The notes under the pieces: generated by a model
Databases searched by the model: none
Seen by the model: the letters and a program-made list of their open reading frames with translations, nothing else
What the model was told of the DNA's origin: nothing
Part shown: positions 48,921 through 58,571 of the stretch, one piece after another
Layout of the letters: each line of letters starts with the position of its first letter
How positions within the stretch are numbered: the stretch's first letter is position 1
From: Candidatus Dojkabacteria bacterium
GTDB lineage: Bacteria; Patescibacteriota; Dojkabacteria; B142; WJKM01
DNA: 60,588 nucleotides
Direction of reading: 5' to 3'
Assembly (NCBI GenBank): GCA_014729085.1
Contig: WJKM01000011.1
Location: forward strand, 110,264-170,851
Made by a program: the position numbers and the translations under genes

Positions 48921-50744
48921 TTATTGTGTACTGTATTCTCTACTTAACCAAATTACCTTAGCCATTTGGCCCCTCGTCATTTCCTCGGCTGGTTTGAAGG
49001 TACCGTCACTGTAACCGCTCATAATCGCCTCTCCATTTGATTCCAGGGTAGATACAAAACCAATATAATGTTCAAATCCCCAGCTATCTTTCTCAACATC
49101 TGGATATTCTTTGACCCCGATATACTTCTTCCAAAATTGTCGACCATCAAAAAGAATAGAGAAGTTATCATCCTTGATTTCCAACGCTTGGCTTTCATCA
49201 TATGCAAATTTTTCTTGTAAATAAATTTCAAGCTCACCCAGTATTAATTCAGGCCCCTCAGCTTTTAGAGCGAACATATAACCTTGGGTGCTTAATTGAA
49301 CTTTAGTTAATTCAGGAAACGAAGTTAAAATATCAGATAGCAGCAATGAGTTTACCATAAATTTCGTTGCTTCCTGTCTTTCTAGAGTTTTATCCGGCTT
49401 AAATGTTCCATCTGAGTATCCTCCTATTATTCCACTGTTTTTTAATGTCTGTACGTATGGAAATAAGCTGTGATTCTCATCTATATCTGGAAACTTCTCC
49501 CCGGTTGTATCTATCTCGAAACCAAATGCCTTCACAATAAACTTTGCCATCTGTGCTCGTGTTACGGGCTTCTCAGAATAAAAGACTCCATCGTTATAAC
49601 CATTTATTATTCCCAATTCAAGTAAATTGAAAATATAACCTGAAAAGCCTTCGTATTCATACTCATCGATTAATTCTTTATGACTTCCGTCATTATATTC
49701 AAGTCGATTCCCGTTAACCTCAATATAACTTCTAGAGCTGGGATCTTCAATTGATTTTGAATGTACGGATTCAATTCCTTCATTATTCAATTCATAAACA
49801 TGAAGTGTGTCCACACTTCTATTTATAGCAACTGCATAGAATTTATCTCTAACCATTAGGAATGATTCTGAGTAGAAGTAATCATCAAAAATTTTGATTG
49901 TTTTTACCTCCCCCTCAATATTGATGTACATAATTTTTTCCAGCTCTTGAGGGATATTATATTCACGGAAATATATTCCATTGTCTTCTACTCTAAAACT
50001 ATTATACTCACTATAACGTGCATCAATATTGTTTTCTGTAGAATATAGACCTCTTACCTGTTTATCAGGCTCAATTACTGCAATAGAGTGAACTTTTCTA
50101 TCTTGAGTATCAGCTAGAAATAAATAGACATGCTGTCCAACCGGGAAAATTTGAGTGTAAAACGAGTCTATGCAATCAGTATAAGCACCACTTACATTTC
50201 CCTGTGTATCCATGCTCCATATTTTCACACAAGAGTCCATGCTGTCCTTGCCAATAAAAAACATTTCGTTTTCGACAATTCTGAATTTTGTGAGATGTTG
50301 ATCTTCACCGAGTATTGTTCCGTGACCAAAAAAGTCATTGTGCTCTATTTGAGTAATAACATCATTGTTATCCAACTTATAAAAAAACATTTGGTAATAA
50401 TATGCATCCTGGGCGACCTGCCGATAAAAATATAATGTGTCATTAATAATACCCACAAACCCTCCGCCTTCAATCTTTTCCAGTTCGAACAAAAGTTCGC
50501 TTTCTTGACCATTGGCTTTTCTGAGTCCACGAATGTCATTCTCTTCAGAAAAATAATAAGTAGCACTATTGTATTCTACGCTCTCATCTGGAGTATAGGG
50601 TCTATCTGGAAAAGCATAGCCTGGAATTTCTTCCTGGGCTTTAATTACACTAGTTCTAAAAATTATTAAACTAATGAATAAACTGAATACAAAAAAAGCA
50701 AGTATTTTTATATTCATGTAATTTTTGGATTTGAAATTTTGCAT
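48921..50744 (-). CDS. SLH-domain surface protein with beta-propeller-like N-terminus
   Basis: 607 aa. Signal peptide about 1-36 (ending VIKAQ). Residues about 50-370 contain repeating beta segments (YFSEENDIRGLRKA, NDTLYFYRQVAQ, NEMFFIGKDS) like a cell-surface propeller. Three SLH modules follow (about 373-432, 433-480 split by an insert, 545-603) with INGYNDGVFYSEKPVTRAQM, IGGYSDGTFKPDKTLERQEA and MSGYSDGTFKPAEEMTRGQM. SLH modules bind secondary cell-wall polymers in other bacteria. An insert of about 80 residues interrupts the second and third modules. Confidence 0.88.
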   Translation of the reverse strand: MQNFKSKNYMNIKILAFFVFSLFISLIIFRTSVIKAQEEIPGYAFPDRPYTPDESVEYNSATYYFSEENDIRGLRKANGQESELLFELEKIEGGGFVGIINDTLYFYRQVAQDAYYYQMFFYKLDNNDVITQIEHNDFFGHGTILGEDQHLTKFRIVENEMFFIGKDSMDSCVKIWSMDTQGNVSGAYTDCIDSFYTQIFPVGQHVYLFLADTQDRKVHSIAVIEPDKQVRGLYSTENNIDARYSEYNSFRVEDNGIYFREYNIPQELEKIMYINIEGEVKTIKIFDDYFYSESFLMVRDKFYAVAINRSVDTLHVYELNNEGIESVHSKSIEDPSSRSYIEVNGNRLEYNDGSHKELIDEYEYEGFSGYIFNLLELGIINGYNDGVFYSEKPVTRAQMAKFIVKAFGFEIDTTGEKFPDIDENHSLFPYVQTLKNSGIIGGYSDGTFKPDKTLERQEATKFMVNSLLLSDILTSFPELTKVQLSTQGYMFALKAEGPELILGELEIYLQEKFAYDESQALEIKDDNFSILFDGRQFWKKYIGVKEYPDVEKDSWGFEHYIGFVSTLESNGEAIMSGYSDGTFKPAEEMTRGQMAKVIWLSREYSTQ

Positions 50745-50946
50745 AAAATATTTTTGAAATATAGAAATAATTACGAAGTATAATCTCTAAATTGGTTTGA
50801 ACTTACTATTACTATTTGCTCCCATGACTGGTTCATTTTCATTGGCTTCACAATTTTAAGTCAAAGTATGAATTCAAATTATTTATATATATGACTATCT
50901 ATATAGCTTTTTTATTACACAATATTGTCTATTTTAATATTTCTAT

Positions 50947-52896
50947 CTAAGAATATTTTCTGCTCAAATCAATTATTTTTGCCATCTGTTCTCTATTTAA
51001 ATCCAGGTCTTGCTTGTAGGTACCGTCTGAATATCCTCGCACTATTCTCTCTCCTCCTACTTCTTGATTTGTAAGGTATGCAATATATCCTTCAAACGTA
51101 GAGCCTATGATGTCTGGAAATTCATGACTCATGTTTAAATCAATGTCTATACCTTTTACCCTCATTGTCTCCACTACAAATTTACTTACCTGCCCCCTTG
51201 TTACTGGATTTCCAGGATAATAATTTCCATCACTATATCCTGAAACAATTCCCAGATTCTTTAATGTTTGAACATACTGATTTAACTCACTTTGCATATT
51301 AGTAACATCTGGAAATTTTTCTCCAGTAGTGTCCACTTCCAAATTAAAAGCCCTTACAATGAACTTTGCCATTTGGTCTCTTTTAACAGGGTCTTTTGGC
51401 CCATACAATCCGTTACTATAACCAGATATGATCTCATCTTCATATAAGTTCATAATATACTGATAAAACTGATTTGACTCTGGGACATCCGGGAAAACAA
51501 GGATTGATTCACCACCTATATATTCATAAGCTCCAATATCATAACCTGTTCCCTGTGGCCTAGTATTGCCTTCAAAATCGAGAGTTGTTGTGTACGAAGC
51601 CGATGCATTATCTATAGCTGGAGATCCTGCCAATATAGAAAACTCTGCATTACTTGGATTTTTAAATAGCGGATCCCCCTCTTGATGATTGTCTCCATAA
51701 GTCTCTCTTGTATCTATATCCCTAAAGCCATCTATTAGATTGTTGGTAATAATTGTATTGTCCTCTGCTCCGGGATATATAAGAATTTGGTAATTCGCCC
51801 CTTGACTTACGATATTGTTGGCAACTACGAAATTTGAATCCTGGGGATGCTCCCCTTCTATTAAAATTCCTCCTCCAGATGCGTATCCTTGATTATAATT
51901 ACCTGTATTATAAACCGTATTGTTAAATATCTTTATATTCTGCTTTGGCCCTTGGTCAGTTCCGCAACAGCTGGAAATCTTAATGCCCCTAGCCTCATTG
52001 TTGTATGTTATATTGTTAAATATTTTGATATCTCTACTCAGTCCTCCTTGTTCTGAGGCAACTGCAATTCCTACATCTGTAGTTACAATATTGTTATATA
52101 CTTCCATATCATAAACCTCCTCTCCATCTTCATATGCCCCGACATAAATACCAACATCGTCTGGTAAATCATGTACATAATTTCCATAAACCTTGCCAGA
52201 ATATGAAATACCCCCATCGCCACTTGTTTTCACATCAATCCCCTCCCCTCCCTGGGCTAATCCTACACCATCATGAACTTCATTATTCTTAACTTCAAAA
52301 TTATTTGTATTTACTACACTTATACATTCCTGGTATTTTGATTCATTTGAAAATCTTACATTGTTACTATCGACCCAAACATAGGAAGAATCAAAAACAT
52401 AAATACCTGAGGAAGCTGTATGGACTGTCTCATTATCTTGCACAATAATATTATTACCTCTATTTACAAAAATACCAGTAAAATCACTGTTAACGACCTT
52501 AAATCCTTTGACCTTTACATAAGCTGCATCTTTCACTTCAAGCAAACCTCCCCACCATCCAATATCAATTCCCGCTCCATCTACAACTACCTTTCCTTCA
52601 TCACCTGGATTGACACTTACTGTAATATACTGATTTGTAGAACCTGTTTTACTAACAGTCACCCTTTCATTATAAGTTCCTTCTTTAATAAAAACTGTAT
52701 CTCCCGCCTCCAAATGATCTACAGCATGCTGAATGGAAAGCCATGGTTCACTTTCTGAACCTGAATTACTGTCATTTCCGTTCTTAGCTACATAGTAAAC
52801 TTTTCCTGCAGCTTTTACTTTACCAACACTCATACAAAGTAAAAGTGCTATGAAAAGGATTTTGATGAACCTTGTCTTATTTTTTTTGTATATCAT
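50947..52896 (-). CDS. SLH-domain protein with right-handed beta-helix
   Basis: 649 aa. Signal peptide about 1-29 (GKVKA). The body (about 32-450) is a pectate-lyase-like parallel beta-helix: a DUF1565-type opening YYVAKNGNDSNSGSESEPW, then repeated NN-ladders (VQDNETVHTASSGIYV, EVKNNEVHD, IFNNITYNN). IGAYEYIG at about 460 closes the helix. Three SLH modules follow (about 475-649; ISGYSNGLYGPKDPVKRDQM, VSGYSDGNYYPGNPVTRGQV, VRGYSDGTYKQDLDLNREQM). Probably a surface polysaccharide-binding or lyase-like protein; catalytic residues were not identified. Confidence 0.9.
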   Translation of the reverse strand: MIYKKNKTRFIKILFIALLLCMSVGKVKAAGKVYYVAKNGNDSNSGSESEPWLSIQHAVDHLEAGDTVFIKEGTYNERVTVSKTGSTNQYITVSVNPGDEGKVVVDGAGIDIGWWGGLLEVKDAAYVKVKGFKVVNSDFTGIFVNRGNNIIVQDNETVHTASSGIYVFDSSYVWVDSNNVRFSNESKYQECISVVNTNNFEVKNNEVHDGVGLAQGGEGIDVKTSGDGGISYSGKVYGNYVHDLPDDVGIYVGAYEDGEEVYDMEVYNNIVTTDVGIAVASEQGGLSRDIKIFNNITYNNEARGIKISSCCGTDQGPKQNIKIFNNTVYNTGNYNQGYASGGGILIEGEHPQDSNFVVANNIVSQGANYQILIYPGAEDNTIITNNLIDGFRDIDTRETYGDNHQEGDPLFKNPSNAEFSILAGSPAIDNASASYTTTLDFEGNTRPQGTGYDIGAYEYIGGESILVFPDVPESNQFYQYIMNLYEDEIISGYSNGLYGPKDPVKRDQMAKFIVRAFNLEVDTTGEKFPDVTNMQSELNQYVQTLKNLGIVSGYSDGNYYPGNPVTRGQVSKFVVETMRVKGIDIDLNMSHEFPDIIGSTFEGYIAYLTNQEVGGERIVRGYSDGTYKQDLDLNREQMAKIIDLSRKYS

Positions 52897-52992
52897 GATA
52901 TTTTATATTGTAAATTAAAGATAATGTAATTACTTAAAACGAAAAGATATTTAATTTATGATATATATAATCTGTATCTTTTTAAAGAATTA

Positions 52993-53018
52993 TGTAACCT
53001 TATTTAAATTTCATCGTC
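52993..53018 (+). promoter_or_regulatory. ECF-type promoter of the sigma gene
   Basis: TGTAAC (52993-52998), 16 nt, CGTC (53015-53018). This is the pattern of ECF sigma promoters (for example B. subtilis SigX/SigW classes). The predicted start lies about 53025, only a few nt before the ATG at 53029, so the mRNA may be nearly leaderless. It suggests autoregulation. Confidence 0.55.
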
Positions 53019-53028
53019 ATTATATTTG

Positions 53029-53553
53029 ATGGTCGACCAAATAAAAGACGAAAATGATTTTACTCTTGTGTATAAAGAGTTTAACAGTCCTGTATTTAAT
53101 TACGTATATTTTCGCACCGGGTTACAAAAAGAAAAGGCAGAAGATATTACCCAAGATGTCTTTTTAAAAATCTGGAAAAAACGGAAAACAATTAAAAAGA
53201 ATAAATCATTGAGAGCCTGGATTTTTACAATTGCAAGAAATACAGTCATTGATTTTTATAGAACAAATAAAAAAACTACATCTTTGGACGATTTAAATTA
53301 TTATGATTTTCTGGAAGCTGAGAATGTTTCGAAGGACGATCCAATTCTCTTTGACTATTTAACAAAACAAATGTCTAAATTATCAAATAAGGATCAGGAA
53401 TTAATTACTTTAAAATATATCAATCAATTATCCATAAAAGAAATATCAAAAGTTATTAAGAAATCTAATACAGCAACAAAAGTTGCAATACACAGAGCAC
53501 TTAAAAGATTAAAAAAAATTATTAGTGAACAAAAACAAAAAAACAAAAATTGA
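53029..53553 (+). CDS. ECF-type RNA polymerase sigma factor
   Basis: About 174 aa, standard ECF size. Region 2 is visible as VYFRTGLQKEKAEDITQDVFLKIWKKR followed by LRAWIFTIARNTVIDFYR. Region 4 is YINQLSIKEISKVIKKSNTATKVAIHRALKRL. I chose ATG 53029 over the adjacent TTG. It overlaps the next gene by 29 nt, and that gene encodes a membrane protein, the usual anti-sigma arrangement. An ECF promoter at 52993 implies self-activation. Downstream SLH-protein genes are candidate members of its regulon. Confidence 0.93.
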   Translation: MVDQIKDENDFTLVYKEFNSPVFNYVYFRTGLQKEKAEDITQDVFLKIWKKRKTIKKNKSLRAWIFTIARNTVIDFYRTNKKTTSLDDLNYYDFLEAENVSKDDPILFDYLTKQMSKLSNKDQELITLKYINQLSIKEISKVIKKSNTATKVAIHRALKRLKKIISEQKQKNKN

Positions 53554-54226
53554 AGATCAACTAAAAAACCTTTCGAGAAAGCCTGACGTTAACTGGCAAA
53601 AAAAGGCCCTAAATGAACTTTTAGTTGAAATCAACTCTTCACAGAGTAATGGACAAGAAAGGAAGATATACCGGTTCTGGAAATTTCTTTTCCAAACAAA
53701 ACAAATTGCTTTTTTGACCATGATGTTTTCATTTTTAGTAATTGCGAGTATTATCTTCTTTCCTCTTACCAAGTCAGAAGATAAACCCATTTTTGATAAA
53801 TTTATTGATACATTTGACGGAATAGACGAAGATCTTGAAAAAGATGAACTACAAACGAAACCAGTACAGAATCCTACGGAAGAAGATGTTATTAAGGAAG
53901 AAGAAATTACAAGTATACCTAACAAAGAGCCGACTCAAACACCCGAAACAAAAAATATTATTTTGTCTCCTACCCTGAAACCTCTACCTACAACGGATGA
54001 AGAACAAATCAGTGCAACCCCCGAACCAACCTATCCTGCCCTGGACGGAGGAGGCGAATTAACTGCTGAAAATATAGAAATTTGTATCTTGAATGAAAAC
54101 AATAAGGAAGAAACAATTACTATTGAATCCATTGAATTAGAGAAATATCTAGATAAAGGAGCAACAAGGGGAGCTTGCCCTACTCCAACACCTACGGAGT
54201 GTTTTGAAACTAACAACTGTGAATAA
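53525..54226 (+). CDS. putative membrane-bound anti-sigma factor
   Basis: 233 aa, GTG start overlapping the sigma gene by 29 nt. The cytosolic N-terminus (about 1-55, LKNLSRKPDVNWQKKALNEL) could bind sigma, followed by one membrane helix (about 60-80), a Glu/Thr/Pro-rich outer stalk and a final Cys-containing tail (ACPTPTPTECFETNNC). No zinc-binding HxxxCxxC motif, so not a ZAS-type anti-sigma. The role rests on gene order and topology. Confidence 0.72.
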   Translation: MNKNKKTKIEDQLKNLSRKPDVNWQKKALNELLVEINSSQSNGQERKIYRFWKFLFQTKQIAFLTMMFSFLVIASIIFFPLTKSEDKPIFDKFIDTFDGIDEDLEKDELQTKPVQNPTEEDVIKEEEITSIPNKEPTQTPETKNIILSPTLKPLPTTDEEQISATPEPTYPALDGGGELTAENIEICILNENNKEETITIESIELEKYLDKGATRGACPTPTPTECFETNNCE

Positions 54227-54293
54227 TTTATATGTTTTACTGTAACTTAATACATCTAATTTTATATAACTTAATTATTTTAAATTTATTTTT

Positions 54294-56717
54294 ATGAAAA
54301 GCAAAATTACTAGAATCATTCTAACGACTATCTTCTTAGCATTAAGTCTCTCATTTTCTAATGTAAATGCAATTGAGGCCACTTTTCCTGATAGTCATGG
54401 CATAGAATCAGCTGAAGCTATTAAATATCTTAAGGATGAAGGTATTGTGAATGGCTTTACAGATGGCCTTTTTCATGCTGAACGACAGATAACTCGGGCA
54501 GAGTTTCTAAAAATGGTTTTAAATGGCAAGAGTTTTTATGATCCAAACTGTTTAGACTCGAAGATTAACTTTCCTGACGTTCCCCATGACTTCCATTTTT
54601 TTACATATATATGCTCTGCAGTTAACAATGACTTTGTACATGGGTACCAGGATGGATATTTTAGGCCTAATGATCCTATCAACTATATCGAGGCCTCCAA
54701 GATTGTATCTAATGTGGAAAAGATATCCGTGCCAACAGATGCAGGGCCTGACTGGTTTTCGGGATTCCTTAGTGCCATGGAAAGAGAAAGAGTTGTACCG
54801 TCTACTATTGAATCAGGAGACCAAGACCTTACTCGAGGAGAAGTAGCACAGATTCTTTGGGGTGTAAGGACAGGTTATGAGGTAGAAAATTCAAAAAGAG
54901 GCCCTTTGCCAAAACTCAACTCATGTGTTGAACTCTCAACCCAGATGAACAAGTACAACAAAAGAATGAATCAAAGAAACAGAATGTATATGATAGATGG
55001 AATAAGTGTGGATACCTCAGCAACAACTTCCGAGGAAGAGAAAGTAGCCTCGGCTCAGGCAGATGGTGCTGGGGATTATTCAACCACAAATATTCAAGAA
55101 TTAGGAGTAGACGAAGCAGACATTGTAAAAAATGATGGGTCACATATTTTTATGATTAAAGATCAGACAGTCAGAATTATAAAAGCTTATCCGCCCGAAT
55201 ATTTATCTCAATCTTCTATTATCAGAATCAATAATGATTCATTCCGTCCAAAGGAAATGTATCTTGATGGTAATATTCTTACAATAATCGGTAGCAGTTA
55301 TCCTGTATATGATGAACCCCTGTCTCTGACAGAAACAGATATGTACTACCCATCGTATCAGACAAATTCAACCGAGGTATATGTTTATAATGTATCTAAT
55401 CGTTCATATCCAAGACAAGTTAGAAGTGTAATTATTGAAGGTGACTATACAAATTCAAGAAAAATTGGGGATTATGTATATTTAGTTACAAACAAATGGA
55501 ATTATTATCCTGAACCTGTAGCACTTGAAAATACAGATTTACCGAAATTATCTGATTCTACTCATCCAGAAGAGAATTATATCGCAAGATGTGGAGATAT
55601 TTATTATTTCCCAAACTTCCAGGAAGCAAGTTACATGACTGTATCTTCAATTAATACAAGAAATGTGCACGAATCTATTGATCGTGAAACCGTACTCGGA
55701 TCCAGCCATGAAATTTATGCTTCCAAACAAAATATGTATCTTACACGTACGACTTGGAACGAAATATTGGTGAGAGATTCCTGGTATGACAGCCAATATA
55801 CAGAAATATACAAATTTGGATTAGATGGAAATGATGTAAACTTCAAAACAAGAGGAACAGCCGAAGGCAGAATTTTAAATCAATTCGCTATGAGCGAACA
55901 TGCAGGTTTCTTCCGGGTTGCAACGCAAAAAGGTAATTCGTGGGGTCTCTCTAATTCTCAAAGCAATATTTATGTTTATGATGAAAACCTTAACCTAGTA
56001 GGATCTGTTGAAGGCATTGCTCCTGGGGAAAATATGCATTCTGCAAGATTTATGGGAAATCGGGGTTATCTTGTTACCTTTCTAAATATAGATCCTTTCT
56101 TTGTAGTAGATTTATCCGATCCTTATAATCCAAAAATTCTAGGTGAGTTGAAGATCCCTGGGTACAGTGACTATCTTCATCCTTATGATGAAAACCATAT
56201 TATTGGTTTCGGAAAAGATGCAATTCCAAATAACGATACATATGGACCAGATGCCTGGTATCAGGGAGTGAAGATCTCAATGTTTGATGTTTCAAATATA
56301 AATAGTCCTAGAGAAATATTTTCAGAAATAATTGGAGACAGAGGAAGTGAAACTCCAGTCATCTATGACCATAAAGCTTTGTTATTTGATAAAGAAAAAA
56401 ATATTATGGCTTTCCCGATAACTGTTGCAGAGGTTGAAAATAAAAGCCAGGTGCCTCCTAACACTTACGGAGAAGTGATTTTCTCTGGGGCTTATGTCTA
56501 TGATATTGATTTAAATAATGGATTCAGACTTCGTGGTAAAGTTACCCACTTTGAGAATGGATTCGAAAATTACCTCTATTACAATTACTATGGAGATGGA
56601 AGAAATATAGATAGGATTGTATATATCGGAAATAATTTCTATTCTATTTCTCAAGATATGGTTAAAGCACTTGATTGGAATAGTGTAACAGAGAAAAATA
56701 GAGTTAATTTATACTAA
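54294..56717 (+). CDS. SLH-domain protein with beta-propeller domain
   Basis: 807 aa. Signal peptide about 1-26. N-terminal SLH modules: about 30-75 (VNGFTDGLFHAERQITRAEF), 90-140 (VHGYQDGYFRPNDPINYIEA) and a third (about 145-190). Then comes the secreted beta-propeller domain (Beta_propel, PF09826 type, about 260-800), recognised by YSTTNIQELGVDEADIVKND and repeated VYVYNVSNRSYPRQV-like blades. Function of the propeller unknown; surface display is clear. Opens a two-gene unit with the SLH-serpin (30-nt gap). Confidence 0.88.
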   Translation: MKSKITRIILTTIFLALSLSFSNVNAIEATFPDSHGIESAEAIKYLKDEGIVNGFTDGLFHAERQITRAEFLKMVLNGKSFYDPNCLDSKINFPDVPHDFHFFTYICSAVNNDFVHGYQDGYFRPNDPINYIEASKIVSNVEKISVPTDAGPDWFSGFLSAMERERVVPSTIESGDQDLTRGEVAQILWGVRTGYEVENSKRGPLPKLNSCVELSTQMNKYNKRMNQRNRMYMIDGISVDTSATTSEEEKVASAQADGAGDYSTTNIQELGVDEADIVKNDGSHIFMIKDQTVRIIKAYPPEYLSQSSIIRINNDSFRPKEMYLDGNILTIIGSSYPVYDEPLSLTETDMYYPSYQTNSTEVYVYNVSNRSYPRQVRSVIIEGDYTNSRKIGDYVYLVTNKWNYYPEPVALENTDLPKLSDSTHPEENYIARCGDIYYFPNFQEASYMTVSSINTRNVHESIDRETVLGSSHEIYASKQNMYLTRTTWNEILVRDSWYDSQYTEIYKFGLDGNDVNFKTRGTAEGRILNQFAMSEHAGFFRVATQKGNSWGLSNSQSNIYVYDENLNLVGSVEGIAPGENMHSARFMGNRGYLVTFLNIDPFFVVDLSDPYNPKILGELKIPGYSDYLHPYDENHIIGFGKDAIPNNDTYGPDAWYQGVKISMFDVSNINSPREIFSEIIGDRGSETPVIYDHKALLFDKEKNIMAFPITVAEVENKSQVPPNTYGEVIFSGAYVYDIDLNNGFRLRGKVTHFENGFENYLYYNYYGDGRNIDRIVYIGNNFYSISQDMVKALDWNSVTEKNRVNLY

Positions 56718-56747
56718 TAATTTCACTTTAATTTTTAAAATTAATAA

Positions 56748-58496
56748 ATGAAAAGATTATTTGCAGCTCTCATATTATTTTTCGCAGGAACTATTGTAGT
56801 AACACCAAAGGTCCACGCGCAAGGTTTTCCAGATGTGGATTCTTCACATCCCAATTATGACGCAATAATCTACGCACAAGAAAATGGAATTGTAAGTGGC
56901 TTTACAGATGGAACTTTTAAGCCTGACAGACAAATCTCAAGAGCAGAATATACAAAAATTATTGTGAATTATCTTTTTCCGGATGATGTTGTCTACTGCA
57001 CCTCAAACTATTTTCCGGATGTAACTGGAGACGCTTTAAATTCATTTGGAGGATTTATTTGTGTTGCCAAAGAATACAGTATCGTGAATGGATTTACGGA
57101 CGGGACATATAGGCCTTACCAAAGTATAACTAGCGCTGAAGGTATGAAAATAATTTCTAACGGGTTTAACTTTACAAGCTATGCAACAGTAGTCGATCCC
57201 GAAAAGCCATTTAAGGTTTATATAGACAAATTAGCTGAAAAAAATGCAATTCCAACTACAATTATTGGACTAAATAAAGAAATGACAAGAGGAGAAATGG
57301 TTGAGATTATATATAGAATCAAAAACAATATTACGACTAGACCTTTTACAAACTATGAAAATATAACAACTGCAAATATCAGCAATCTACCAATCTCTCA
57401 CAATAGGTTCGGAATAAATGTCTTCAAGGAGCTGTATGCTCAGGAGCCTAGCAAGAATATCTTTATTTCCCCGTCGAGTATTGAGCTTGCACTTTCTATG
57501 ACCTACAATGGTGCAAGTAGCGAGACCAAACAAGCAATGGCCCATACGCTCAATCTCTGGGAATACGATATTGAAGATGTCAATCAGGCTAGTAAAAACC
57601 TCATAGATAATCTTGTAAACTCCTCATCAGATGTTGAGCTTACTATCGCGAATTCGATCTGGGCAAAACAGGAAATTCCCTTTAATGACCAATTTCTTCA
57701 AACAAATGAGATTTATTACAACGCTGATGTAAATAATGTAGATTTTTCAGATCCAAATACTGTAAATCTGATTAACGATTGGGTTAACCAACAAACTCAA
57801 GGAAAGATTACAGAAATTGTCCAATCACCAATCGATCCATATAAAATTATGTATCTTATTAATGCAATCTACTTCAAGGCTGAGTGGTCTTCTAAATTTA
57901 ACGAGTATGCAACCGCTCCTGATACTTTCTACAATATCGACGGAGGCTCAACCCAACAGGACATAATGCACAACGAAGGGTATTACAATTATTTAGAAAA
58001 CAATGAGTTTCAAGCAATTAAAATCCCATATAAATCAGGAGGAAGATGGAGTATGTATGTGTTTATGCCAAAAGATTCATTCCAAGAATTCATAAATTCA
58101 ACTAATTCATCAAAAATAGATAAATGGATCGATGAATTTGAATATCTTTATGGATCTCTTGAATTACCCAAATACACACTTGAATATGAAAAAGGGCTTA
58201 AAGATGTTTTGACAACACTTGGTATGGGAATTGCTTTTCAGCCTGGAGTTGCAAATTTTTCTAATATGAATAATCAAATTGATATTCAAATAGATGAGGT
58301 AAAACACAAAACGTACATCGAAGTGAATGAAGATGGAACGATAGCTGCTGCCGTTACCAGTGTGGGGGTAGGAACAACATCTATGCCACCAGCACCACAA
58401 TTTCATATGAATGTAAACAGACCATTCTTCTATATAATTCGTGATGATGAAACAAAAACTGTAATGTTCACTGGGGCTGTAGTAAAGTTAAATTAA
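56748..58496 (+). CDS. SLH-anchored serpin
   Basis: 582 aa. Signal peptide about 1-24 (VHAQ). SLH modules at about 27-72 (VSGFTDGTFKPDRQISRAEY), 85-130 (VNGFTDGTYRPYQSITSAEG) and 138-190. The serpin domain (about 215-582) starts RFGINVFKELYAQEPSKNIF and has the shutter motif ISPSSIELALSMTYNGA. The reactive-loop hinge is EVNEDGTIAAAVTSVGVG (Gly-Thr-x-Ala-Ala-Ala as in inhibitory serpins), and RPFFYIIRD follows. Inhibitory serpins trap serine or cysteine proteases; here the inhibitor would sit on the cell surface. Confidence 0.93.
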   Translation: MKRLFAALILFFAGTIVVTPKVHAQGFPDVDSSHPNYDAIIYAQENGIVSGFTDGTFKPDRQISRAEYTKIIVNYLFPDDVVYCTSNYFPDVTGDALNSFGGFICVAKEYSIVNGFTDGTYRPYQSITSAEGMKIISNGFNFTSYATVVDPEKPFKVYIDKLAEKNAIPTTIIGLNKEMTRGEMVEIIYRIKNNITTRPFTNYENITTANISNLPISHNRFGINVFKELYAQEPSKNIFISPSSIELALSMTYNGASSETKQAMAHTLNLWEYDIEDVNQASKNLIDNLVNSSSDVELTIANSIWAKQEIPFNDQFLQTNEIYYNADVNNVDFSDPNTVNLINDWVNQQTQGKITEIVQSPIDPYKIMYLINAIYFKAEWSSKFNEYATAPDTFYNIDGGSTQQDIMHNEGYYNYLENNEFQAIKIPYKSGGRWSMYVFMPKDSFQEFINSTNSSKIDKWIDEFEYLYGSLELPKYTLEYEKGLKDVLTTLGMGIAFQPGVANFSNMNNQIDIQIDEVKHKTYIEVNEDGTIAAAVTSVGVGTTSMPPAPQFHMNVNRPFFYIIRDDETKTVMFTGAVVKLN

Positions 58497-58520
58497 AAAA
58501 CAAATAATAACAGAACACAA

Positions 58521-58548
58521 GAGAGGCCATTTGGTCTCTCTTTTTTTT
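58521..58548 (+). terminator. rho-independent terminator after the SLH-serpin gene
   Basis: GAGAGGCCA and TGGTCTCTC form a 9-bp stem (one G-U) with a 2-nt loop (closing pairs probably open to enlarge it), followed by eight T. Confidence 0.9.
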
Positions 58549-58571
58549 GCGACCTTTGACAAATAAAAATT

